21,847 nt of DNA from Bacteroidales bacterium UBA6397 (GTDB lineage: Bacteria > Bacteroidota > Bacteroidia > Bacteroidales > UBA932), in NCBI GenBank assembly GCA_002439875.1, contig DJQB01000035.1, positions 1 through 21,847 on the forward strand. Direction: 5' to 3'. A model generated the notes under the pieces. That model was given only the letters and a program-made list of their open reading frames with translations. It was not told where the DNA came from and did not search any database. The translations under genes and the position numbers were made by a program. This document shows, in pieces, positions 15,719 to 21,847 of the stretch. Numbering within the stretch: position 1 is the first letter of the stretch; the number at the start of each line of letters is the position of its first letter.

Positions 15719-16834
15719 TTAAAACTTCATCTCAGCACCGGCCTCGACCAACGTCCACGGTTTTATCGTGACATTCACCGTCACCGTGGCCTTCTTGACC
15801 GTGATGGTGTAGATGTACTTTTTGCCCGGTTCCCAACAAACCCCCTCCGGCAACAACGCTGTGTGAAGGACATTTCCACCTTTGTCCGTACGGAAGTTCG
15901 CATAGACCTTAGGCCTTGTCTTGACGATGTCTTTCCCATTGTACTTGCCATTGACCGGAATGGCGAAAACAAAACCATCATTACCAACGGAACCATCATT
16001 ACCATAAACAGAGACACCGCTGGTGGTCATTTCCTTGTAATCAGACTCACTCGCAGCCACCCAATGATGCACCGGAGTGTCATATTCCGAGACACTTGGA
16101 AACCATGTCAACGACTGAACTCCCGCCAAGGCGGAGGCGTCGGAGGCAGTATAGATCAAGCCACCTGTCTGGTACAATCCAGTGAGATAAAACTCTTTAA
16201 GACTTTCATCCTCGGTGGAGTTCTCATCCTTCTTGACCTCGAAACGCAAGGCTGACAACGCATGCTGGAAGTTAAGGCCCACCGCTCCCACTCCGTCCTG
16301 TGCAGGATAACGCGTCGCGTAGGCGACCATCAAGTCAGCGTCATCCGTCATCAAGGAATAGTCAAGAGCCAGAATCTCGGCGTTGGAGGAAGAGTTAACA
16401 TTGTCAATCAATGAATATGGATAAAAAGCCCTGAAGCGGTAGTAGTCGGAGCGCAGCCACTTCACCTTGTCCGTACCGGCGGTGTAGTCGTAGTCCCAAT
16501 TGTAGTTGCCGGCATTGCCGCTTGACTTGTAATACACACGTTTCGCGCCATCCGTCTCGAAAACAGGAGTCTTGCCGCTGTAATCGGAAGCGCCACCGTG
16601 GTAGCCATAAACAGCGATCTCGGAGCCGTCGGTGTTCAGATTAGTCACGAGAGTGCTTCCGGTGGAGCGGCTGTCCGTAACTCTCTCTGCGGAAGCGGAA
16701 AAGGCAATCACGTCACCAAAGTCCTCTTTCGCCTCGCGCCCACAGGAAGACGCAGCCAACACAGCAGCCAAAGTCAGCATCAGTGCCGGGCGGCTGGATG
16801 AAGTGTGTATGAATATATTCCCTTTTGTTTTCAT
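15719..16834 (-). CDS. Fimbrillin-family lipoprotein
   Basis: A 371-residue lipoprotein with lipobox VLAASSC (Cys31). The mature part begins DVIAFSASAERVTDSRS, then EIAVYGYHGGA, and has VKWLRSDYYRFRAFYPYSLI, DADLMVAYATRYPAQDGVGA and VGLNFQHALSALRFEVKKDEN. The last is the conserved 'F.H.ls.l.f.v' strand of Mfa_like_1 fimbrillins. The C-terminus KYIYTITVKKATVTVNVTIKPW is the usual closing strand and linker. It starts only 3 nt after the stop of the previous fimbrillin, so the two are surely co-transcribed and perhaps translationally coupled. It diverges from the two upstream fimbrillins in sequence and may be an accessory rather than shaft subunit. Confidence 0.8.
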   Translation of the reverse strand: MKTKGNIFIHTSSSRPALMLTLAAVLAASSCGREAKEDFGDVIAFSASAERVTDSRSTGSTLVTNLNTDGSEIAVYGYHGGASDYSGKTPVFETDGAKRVYYKSSGNAGNYNWDYDYTAGTDKVKWLRSDYYRFRAFYPYSLIDNVNSSSNAEILALDYSLMTDDADLMVAYATRYPAQDGVGAVGLNFQHALSALRFEVKKDENSTEDESLKEFYLTGLYQTGGLIYTASDASALAGVQSLTWFPSVSEYDTPVHHWVAASESDYKEMTTSGVSVYGNDGSVGNDGFVFAIPVNGKYNGKDIVKTRPKVYANFRTDKGGNVLHTALLPEGVCWEPGKKYIYTITVKKATVTVNVTIKPWTLVEAGAEMKF

Positions 16835-16837
16835 GCC

Positions 16838-17944
16838 CTAATCTCCAACAATTATGTCCACACCGGTACCGTCTTTCCACCCTTCGACAGTCGTGTCAAA
16901 CTCAATGTAAGCGTCCTTGGTGCTGAACGCTATTGTCAGGATGTACTTCTTGCCTTGGTTCCATAACTGATTAAGGCCGTCGATGTCAAGGAAAGTCTTT
17001 GTGACTTTTGTGATGCGATACGATGACTCGGATGCTTCCTTGTAAGCGTACCTTATGGTTATACCAGGGTCTTCACGGCCCTCTGCGCCGGAAACTGACA
17101 ATCTACTCTGAGGGATCATGAGCATTGCGGGGAATACAGTCTCGAATTTAGTCACGTCCTTGTCCAACAAGACCCCAGAAGTGCCTAAATCTTTTTTGAC
17201 AGTATCTATTTTTTCACCGTGGTTGTTCCATTGCTCATTTGAAAAGACAGCCCTGGACCAGAGATTATTCAAACTGACTGAATAGATGACTATCGCCTTG
17301 TCAGTGTCAGCGTCATCCATTTTGGCACGGACCTCGATCTGACACAGGATGTGCTGGAATGCCGTAGGCACTCCGGCTTGGTAGCCACCAACGGAGGAGG
17401 TGTTTCCAGTCTGGTTCTCGCTTTTGGCGATCATGAGGTCCGATGTCTCAGGGTCATCAGCGTCTCCCGGCACCATCCTGGCTATCCAGGAATTTATCAT
17501 CAGACCGTTCTCCGGGGTGCAGCTTATATTGCCTTGCAATGCATCATACGGGGAGTAGGAGAAGAATGTCAGGCTGCCGGTTTTCGGCCAGTAGTGGACT
17601 ATTTCGCTGTGCCAGGAGTTGGGGGCGAAAGAGTTGGTACCTTGTTCATCGTACGTCACCTCATCGTTGTCTATGTAGATCTGGGCGTCCTTCTTGTCGT
17701 CCCGCCAGGTCTTGCCGGAGGGCAGATAATAGGCGAAAGAGCCGAAAGGGGCGCCTTGGGGATACGTTATCCCGGACACGACAGCGCGAGTGGCCATGCT
17801 CTTCTGGAGCACGGAGTACGTGATCGGGATGTCCTCGGAGACGGGCTGCGTCACCTCATTGCTTACGCACGAAGTTAGCGCTGCGGCTAGCACTGCGGCT
17901 GCGGTCCACATTCTGATCTTCATAGCCTTTGTCAACATAGTCAT
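16838..17944 (-). CDS. Fimbrillin-family lipoprotein, paralogue of the 18068-19228 gene
   Basis: A lipoprotein of about 368 residues. The frame is open further upstream to a TTG at 17953, but ATG codons at 17944, 17938 and 17923 are better starts. All give a signal peptide with lipobox AAALTSC. 17944 was chosen for the GAGGA upstream; 17923 (MKIRMW) is equally plausible. The mature part shares a long collinear pattern with the next gene upstream: YIDNDEVTYDE, NSWHSEIVHYWPKTGSLTFFSY, the SCT.E.GL block, SDLMIAKSENQTG and GVPTAFQHILCQIEVRAK. The C-terminus ends IEFDTTVEGWKDGTGVDIIVG. The two genes therefore arose by tandem duplication, and one may be the shaft and the other a cap or variant subunit. 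A 123-nt gap with a small hairpin separates them. Confidence 0.85.
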   Translation of the reverse strand: MTMLTKAMKIRMWTAAAVLAAALTSCVSNEVTQPVSEDIPITYSVLQKSMATRAVVSGITYPQGAPFGSFAYYLPSGKTWRDDKKDAQIYIDNDEVTYDEQGTNSFAPNSWHSEIVHYWPKTGSLTFFSYSPYDALQGNISCTPENGLMINSWIARMVPGDADDPETSDLMIAKSENQTGNTSSVGGYQAGVPTAFQHILCQIEVRAKMDDADTDKAIVIYSVSLNNLWSRAVFSNEQWNNHGEKIDTVKKDLGTSGVLLDKDVTKFETVFPAMLMIPQSRLSVSGAEGREDPGITIRYAYKEASESSYRITKVTKTFLDIDGLNQLWNQGKKYILTIAFSTKDAYIEFDTTVEGWKDGTGVDIIVGD

Positions 17945-18004
17945 CTTTATCAATTCCTCGAAACGTTTGTTCTGCGTCCAAGGTATCTATCTTTTAGTGC
18001 CCAA

Positions 18005-18022
18005 GGGCGGTTTCACCCGCCC
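18005..18022 (-). terminator. GC hairpin between the two paralogous fimbrillin genes
   Basis: GGGCGG and CCGCCC separated by 6 nt form a perfect 6-bp GC stem. On the - strand it follows the first fimbrillin stop by about 45 nt. There is no U-run after it, so it is more likely an attenuator or an mRNA 3'-end stabiliser than a full intrinsic terminator. Confidence 0.4.
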
Positions 18023-18067
18023 TAAGGCTGCGCAGTGATTGGACCGACTGCGACCGCGGTTGATTAC

Positions 18068-19228
18068 TTAGATTGTAATAGTCTGCTCCTCTGGCGTCCA
18101 ATCCACAACAGTCGGATCCCAGTAGATAATGTTGGATGACAGATCTATCGTTATCGTGTAAGTGATTTTTTTGTTGATACCCCAATCTCCGATCTCATTA
18201 AGGGCAATCAACTCTGTCACTTCATCAGTAGAATAATTAGTAGCGTCTGTGTATGTCTTGATTGTGTACTTAAGTTCGATGTGACCTACAGCAGCGACAG
18301 CATTCTTATACGCATTTGTCTGCCTTTCCAATGACTTTTCCAAAAACGAAGTCCCAGTATAGGTATATGTAGAAGCTGAGAACTCTTGAGGCAAGAAGAT
18401 TTTCTGATCGTTGACCAATTCCGCAGCAGTAGTATTCAACGCCTCTGATTTACCGGAAACAGGAAGATATTCGTATTCTACAGAGTTTGTCTGTTTTTCC
18501 CAGGCCTCAGTTCTTGTGGTAGCATTATTCGTCATCGCGTAATCGCCTTTAGAATTAGCATTGACAATCTTAATGGAGCTGACCTCAATCACTTTACTTC
18601 CTGCGGCAAGAGCAGTTCCTTTATAATCATCTTTAGTCTCAACTTTGAAGCCGACAATCTGGGTCAGGGCATGACGGAAAATCGTAGGGACTCCTATAGC
18701 CGCACCTGCATTATTGGTAGTGTTTTGCGTCTGACCTGTCTTGATGTCAGCCACCATAAAATCAGAGTTCTTGTTTTCTGCTGCATTCACATCATAGTCT
18801 GTGAGTTTCAGTCCGCCAGCCGCAGTGCATGACAGAGTTCCTGCAAAAGAAACAGGCTGATTGGCGAATGTGTACGAGAAGAAAGTAAGAGAACCCTGTT
18901 TTGGCCAATAGTTAACCACATCGGTGTGCCAAGAATTCGCCACGAATGGAGCTTTTGCGTCGGTATAGTAGCTTACCTCCTGATTGTCAATATAGAGAGA
19001 AGACCCTATAGGCCATGTCGTACCATTAGCATTATAAAATGCGAATGTCTTAAAATTGTGCTTCTCATTGAATTTAGTTCCTTCAACAGGCGCCTTGGTC
19101 GAAGCCTTGCCGGCCACGGTGTTCCAGGTAATCTGCGCAGGTGCCTCGTCCACTGACTTCACCTCGACTTTCGAACAGCTGGCCAAAGCGGCGATCGCGG
19201 CAGCTGAGAGTAGAATTGATCTTTTCAT
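18068..19228 (-). CDS. Fimbrillin-family lipoprotein, probable major subunit of locus 2
   Basis: A 386-residue lipoprotein (MKRSILLSAAAIAALASC, Cys18). The mature domain has AQITWNTVAGKASTKAPVEG, FKTFAFYNANGTTWP, NSWHTDVVNYWPKQGSLTFFSY, SDFMVADIKTGQTQN and GVPTIFRHALTQIVGFKVE. This is a typical Mfa_like_1 fimbrillin. It ends YTITIDLSSNIIYWDPTVVDWTPEEQTITI, the usual closing strands. An A/T-rich 54-nt leader lies upstream, resembling that of the locus 1 fimbrillin and suited to high expression. Being the first fimbrillin after the outer-membrane genes, and separated from later genes by a hairpin, it is the best candidate for the shaft subunit. That ranking is inference. Confidence 0.85.
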   Translation of the reverse strand: MKRSILLSAAAIAALASCSKVEVKSVDEAPAQITWNTVAGKASTKAPVEGTKFNEKHNFKTFAFYNANGTTWPIGSSLYIDNQEVSYYTDAKAPFVANSWHTDVVNYWPKQGSLTFFSYTFANQPVSFAGTLSCTAAGGLKLTDYDVNAAENKNSDFMVADIKTGQTQNTTNNAGAAIGVPTIFRHALTQIVGFKVETKDDYKGTALAAGSKVIEVSSIKIVNANSKGDYAMTNNATTRTEAWEKQTNSVEYEYLPVSGKSEALNTTAAELVNDQKIFLPQEFSASTYTYTGTSFLEKSLERQTNAYKNAVAAVGHIELKYTIKTYTDATNYSTDEVTELIALNEIGDWGINKKITYTITIDLSSNIIYWDPTVVDWTPEEQTITI

Positions 19229-19282
19229 ATTACTTTAAAACTGTTAATAAAAATAAATTAAAATAATACACTTATATTCATT
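19229..19282 (-). promoter_or_regulatory. AT-rich leader before the first locus 2 fimbrillin
   Basis: The 54 nt between the DUF5119 stop and the ATG at 19228 are nearly all A/T. The style is the same as the leader at 6301-6389. No exact TAnnTTTG is present, so a separate promoter is unproven; enhanced translation is likely. Confidence 0.35.
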
Positions 19283-20290
19283 TTAAATGATCACATCATG
19301 GTGTTCCTCGTCCCAGTCGTCCACCTTCGGGTCGAAACCGCCGCTGGTCTGCGGAGGGTCGATCTTGATGGTCTCTTCGAGGAGGAGCCAATGGTGATTT
19401 ATGGCGTTCTCGGTCTCAAAGAGGTCCGAGATGTCAAAAGTCTTCACGACCGTCTTGCCGTCCGTCGTGCGGATGTTGAAAGTCACCTCAAGGTTGTTGG
19501 TGGAGCGCTCGATGTGGCCGAACGTGCCAAAGACCGTACAGATCACCGGGACCCCCTTGTCGTCACTCTTCTGCATGTTGAACCAGACCACAGCCTCGGG
19601 ATCCGTCACCCTCGTGTCTGTCGCGATCAGATTCGAGCCGACCATGCCGGAAAGCACGGCCTGGGCCGAGGAGACATATTCAAGACCATCAACTTTGATC
19701 TGGAGGTACCAGCTTTCCACGACGGATCTCGCCTGCGCGTAGATGGTGTATATTCCCTCATGGTAAGGGATCACTTCCCTCTCGCGCGCCGCGACCACAA
19801 GATGGTCAGGCTCTTCTTGGATGTTGAGCGTCTCTCCGCTTCCGGAGCGGAAACGATTCTGGATGCTGCTCGGGGCGGATTCCGTGTAGGCCTCCGCCTC
19901 GTTCCAGACGTTGTAGTTCCGCACGAGGGTGGCCTCCGTACCGAAATCGTAGGCCAGGTAGCGGTAGGTTCCCGGGGCGACCACGACTTCTCCCGAGACC
20001 GTGCGGACGCCGTCAGCATCGGTGGAGACATCGGTGAGAAAGGTCTCGGCGGCGACTCTTGACGCATCCTCGTCGAAGAGGAGCAGGTGCATGGCCTCAG
20101 GCTCGATCTTCGGGACAGGGATCTTGTCGTTGTAGATGTCGCAGGTCACGTTGGAGATTCCGGAGATGTCCACCTTGACCTTGACCAGCGTGCGGTAATC
20201 CGGATCCTCCAGAGGACGGCGCCGGCAGCCTGGGGCCACGGCGATGAGCAGGAGGATGGCAAGCGGGATGATGTTGAAAAACTTCCTCAT
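19283..20290 (-). CDS. DUF5119-family lipoprotein (fimbrial anchor-like)
   Basis: A 335-residue lipoprotein with lipobox AVAPGC (Cys22) followed directly by RRRPLEDPDY, a start I recognise from DUF5119 proteins that sit next to DUF3575 genes in Bacteroidales. After it come VKVKVDISGISNVTCDIYND, MHLLLFDEDASRVAAETFL and the strand pattern GTYRYLAYDFGTE. These parallel the first domain of FimB/Mfa2 anchors. The second half has YTIYAQARSVVESWYLQIKV and VTFNIRTTDGKTVVKTFDIS, ending VDDWDEEHHDVII. Its ATG overlaps the stop of the upstream gene by 4 nt (ATGA), so the two are translationally coupled. A role in anchoring or exporting fimbrial subunits at the outer membrane is inferred from context. 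Confidence 0.75.
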   Translation of the reverse strand: MRKFFNIIPLAILLLIAVAPGCRRRPLEDPDYRTLVKVKVDISGISNVTCDIYNDKIPVPKIEPEAMHLLLFDEDASRVAAETFLTDVSTDADGVRTVSGEVVVAPGTYRYLAYDFGTEATLVRNYNVWNEAEAYTESAPSSIQNRFRSGSGETLNIQEEPDHLVVAAREREVIPYHEGIYTIYAQARSVVESWYLQIKVDGLEYVSSAQAVLSGMVGSNLIATDTRVTDPEAVVWFNMQKSDDKGVPVICTVFGTFGHIERSTNNLEVTFNIRTTDGKTVVKTFDISDLFETENAINHHWLLLEETIKIDPPQTSGGFDPKVDDWDEEHHDVII

Positions 20291-21675
20291 CGCGAGCCCC
20301 TCCTTTCGTTATGGGAATCCTTCCCTATCGGAATCACCAACGAGACCTTGAGTTTCGTCGGGCCGAACCAGGAGACGGTGCCCACGTTGTACTTGTCACG
20401 GAACAGGTGCTCGTAGCCCTTGTCCGGCTGGTAGTGGCGGTAGTCTGTGCGCAGGAAACCGGCGGAGACGGAGAACTCCATGTTCATCCACCTGGTGACC
20501 GGCAAGGCGTAGCCGTAGGTCAGGCCGGCGGACCAGAACTCTCCCTGGTAGCACATCTTGGTGTCCCACTGGAGGTCGTACTTCCCGGACATGCCGTAAA
20601 GTCCGGCGAAATGTCCTGTAAGATAGTCCTTTCTGTCATCCCGGGCGAACCACCAGCGAGGCTCTACGCCCATCGACCAGAGTTGGAAACAATATTTCTT
20701 GCCGTTCGGTCCCCAGTTCCACCATGGGAACACGTCCTCGACCATCAGGGAGAACTTCCTGCCGATCGGGACCTCGACCTCCGCATTGAGGGCGGTCACC
20801 ACGTCATAAAGGGCGTTGGTCTTGAGGGCAATGGAATAGAATTTCCCTTGAGGTTGCTCCGGCTCCGGGAACTCAATCTCAGGGAACACCGTCGGCGGGG
20901 CGATGTAGTCTGAATATGGCACCTCAAGCGTCACGTCCGGCAATTCGCACTCAATCGGCGGAATCGGTTGCACTGTGCTGTAAAGGACATAGATGTCGGT
21001 GCGTCGCAGGGACGGATAGTAGTCCGAGATCAGCTTGCGCCAGATCCTTCCGCCCTGAAGCCGCTTCATTTTGCTTTTCTTCGCCTCCGGGTTGGCGCTG
21101 TCTTTGAATATTCCCGAAATCGCGTCATAGCCGGACTCCCGGTCAAAGGACTCGGCTATCTTCACGGCACCTTCCCAGTCCTCGCCTTTTGAGATCACGA
21201 CAAAATCAGAGTCCGTAAGACGCGGCTCAATGTTTTTAAGAAAGGTCTTGACCCCCTCGGCGCGGTCATGTCCGAGCCTTGCGTTGAGAGCCTTGCCGCC
21301 TTCCGGAGACGCCGCTCCGATGACATAGACCTTGTATATTCTTAAATTACTGTTATAGACAATGGCGCGCAGACCTTTCGTGGCCGCATCCAGAGTGGCC
21401 GCATTATTCTTGAACCACGGTTCGATGCGTGAGACGGCTGAGCGGTAGAAGATAGCGAACGAGGCGGTGTCACGCTTTTCCTGAATTGTGAAGTCGCCGT
21501 GTGCGCCATGGGTGGGTGGCGCTTCGACAAGCTCAGCGACCAAGCTTTTGGGTTGGATCGTGGAGGGGTCGGAGGAGGAAGGGGGCAGGCCGGCTGACGC
21601 GGTAAAGGCCGAGAGAGCGGCGCATGAAACAGCTAAAACCCGAAGGCAGACGCTCCGGGCGCAATCTTGTAACAA
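20287..21675 (-). CDS. OmpA-like/DUF3575 outer-membrane protein
   Basis: A 462-residue protein if started at TTG 21675; no ATG in this frame lies near the signal peptide. The signal peptide region is VCLRVLAVSCAALSAFTASAG. Residues about 44-52 (SLVAELVEA) are encoded by a copy of the dispersed repeat. Residues about 105-150 hold an OmpA-type pattern: YKVYVIGAASPEGGKALNAR and RAEGVKTFL. The C-terminal 180 residues form a beta-barrel-like DUF3575 region: FYSIALKTNALYDVVTALNA, VPIGRKFSLMVEDVFPWWNW and WSMGVEPRWWF. It is the first gene of locus 2 and overlaps the DUF5119 gene by 4 nt. An upstream ATG would be joined in frame if the G8 tract lost one base. The family is secure; the start is not. 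Confidence 0.8.
   Translation of the reverse strand: MLQDCARSVCLRVLAVSCAALSAFTASAGLPPSSSDPSTIQPKSLVAELVEAPPTHGAHGDFTIQEKRDTASFAIFYRSAVSRIEPWFKNNAATLDAATKGLRAIVYNSNLRIYKVYVIGAASPEGGKALNARLGHDRAEGVKTFLKNIEPRLTDSDFVVISKGEDWEGAVKIAESFDRESGYDAISGIFKDSANPEAKKSKMKRLQGGRIWRKLISDYYPSLRRTDIYVLYSTVQPIPPIECELPDVTLEVPYSDYIAPPTVFPEIEFPEPEQPQGKFYSIALKTNALYDVVTALNAEVEVPIGRKFSLMVEDVFPWWNWGPNGKKYCFQLWSMGVEPRWWFARDDRKDYLTGHFAGLYGMSGKYDLQWDTKMCYQGEFWSAGLTYGYALPVTRWMNMEFSVSAGFLRTDYRHYQPDKGYEHLFRDKYNVGTVSWFGPTKLKVSLVIPIGKDSHNERRGSR
21521..21541. repeat. Dispersed 20-bp repeat copy inside a coding sequence
   Basis: GCTTCGACAAGCTCAGCGAC at 21521, matching the family at 5029, 5061, 8503 and 10559. Read on the - strand it encodes LVAELVEA in frame within the DUF3575 gene, just after the signal peptide. 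Confidence 0.8.
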
Positions 21676-21694
21676 GCTATATAATAGACACTTA

Positions 21695-21702
21695 CCCCCC
21701 CC
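21695..21702 (-). promoter_or_regulatory. G8 homopolymer at the head of locus 2, candidate phase-variation tract
   Basis: Eight consecutive C on the + strand (G on the sense strand) is the longest homopolymer I see in the window. ATGs at 21718 and 21712 read MKMLNWGG then stop just after the tract. With seven G the same frame would run through AAG TGT CTA and on into the DUF3575 frame. Confidence 0.6.
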
Positions 21703-21822
21703 AATTTAGCATTTTCATGAGGAGAGGCATGCCCATATTATAAGCTCCTGCCTTCATAGTGATACGTCAAGCTTGTGATAAGTTTATAGGAATCGAAGAG
21801 CGTAGCGCGCAACAATCCACTG

Positions 21823-21830
21823 CAAAAATA
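21823..21830 (-). promoter_or_regulatory. -7 box for fimbrial locus 2
   Basis: On the - strand the sequence reads TATTTTTG, matching TAnnTTTG, about 105 nt upstream of the ATG at 21718. The -33 element would fall at the window edge and cannot be judged. Confidence 0.45.
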
Positions 21831-21847
21831 CTCATTAATTTTAATTT

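Noticed and set aside
14893..15771. 292-codon + strand frame opposite the 545-residue lipoprotein
   Set aside because: It is an antisense shadow spanning two fimbrial genes and rich in Arg/His/Ile without domain structure.
21721..21800. Possible invertible promoter upstream of locus 2
   Set aside because: Only short palindromes (CAAGCTTG, GGCATGCC) are visible. No paired inverted repeats flank the -7 box within the window, and the region is cut by the right edge.
1..21847. CRISPR arrays, tRNA or rRNA genes, complete insertion sequences
   Set aside because: I saw no regularly spaced direct repeats of CRISPR type, no tRNA cloverleaf-like stretch, and no transposase with terminal inverted repeats. 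The rpn-like gene is the only transposase-related frame.

Overview
The window looks like a chromosomal segment of a Bacteroidales bacterium. The evidence is two type V (FimA/Mfa-type) fimbrial loci built from lipoproteins, a DUF3575/DUF5119 gene pair, a DUF4251 protein, and promoters of the Bacteroidetes type (TAnnTTTG -7 box) upstream of several genes. Overall base composition is near 50% GC by eye. A gut lineage outside classic Bacteroides is plausible, but I cannot name the genus.

Positions 1-4919 (mostly + strand) are housekeeping: a DMT/EamA transporter cut by the left edge, a secreted DUF4251 protein, a MATE efflux pump, a small conserved protein on the - strand, then guanylate kinase (gmk) and nicotinate-nucleotide adenylyltransferase (nadD) in one transcription unit. 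A 69-nt imperfect hairpin lies after nadD, between convergent genes.

Positions 5092-8102 (- strand) are fimbrial locus 1. Read in transcription order it holds a frameshifted outer-membrane beta-barrel gene, a FimB/Mfa2-type anchor lipoprotein, a fimbrillin-like lipoprotein and a decayed fimbrillin remnant. Positions 8103-10768 hold a + strand Rpn-family PD-(D/E)XK nuclease/transposase-like gene in repeat-rich non-coding DNA. A 50-bp block occurs on both sides of it as a direct repeat.

Positions 10769-21718 (- strand) are fimbrial locus 2, apparently one long operon: an OmpA-like/DUF3575 outer-membrane protein, a DUF5119 lipoprotein, three fimbrillin-family lipoproteins (the first two clear tandem paralogues), a fimbrillin-like lipoprotein with a possible beta-trefoil insertion, and a 1096-residue DUF4906 lipoprotein that is a tip/adhesin candidate. 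By analogy with type V pili, these lipoproteins would be exported to the outer membrane and assembled into a fibre, with the FimB/Mfa2 or DUF5119 protein as anchor and the large proteins as tip.

The most interesting signal is a G8 tract (C8 on the + strand, 21695-21702) at the head of locus 2. An upstream ATG frame stops directly after the tract at the present length, but loss of one G would join it in frame to the DUF3575 gene. This is the layout of a phase-variable ON/OFF switch. Other signals are a dispersed 20-bp repeat family (one copy in frame inside the DUF3575 gene) and a strong excess of the hexamer GAATAT across the whole window.
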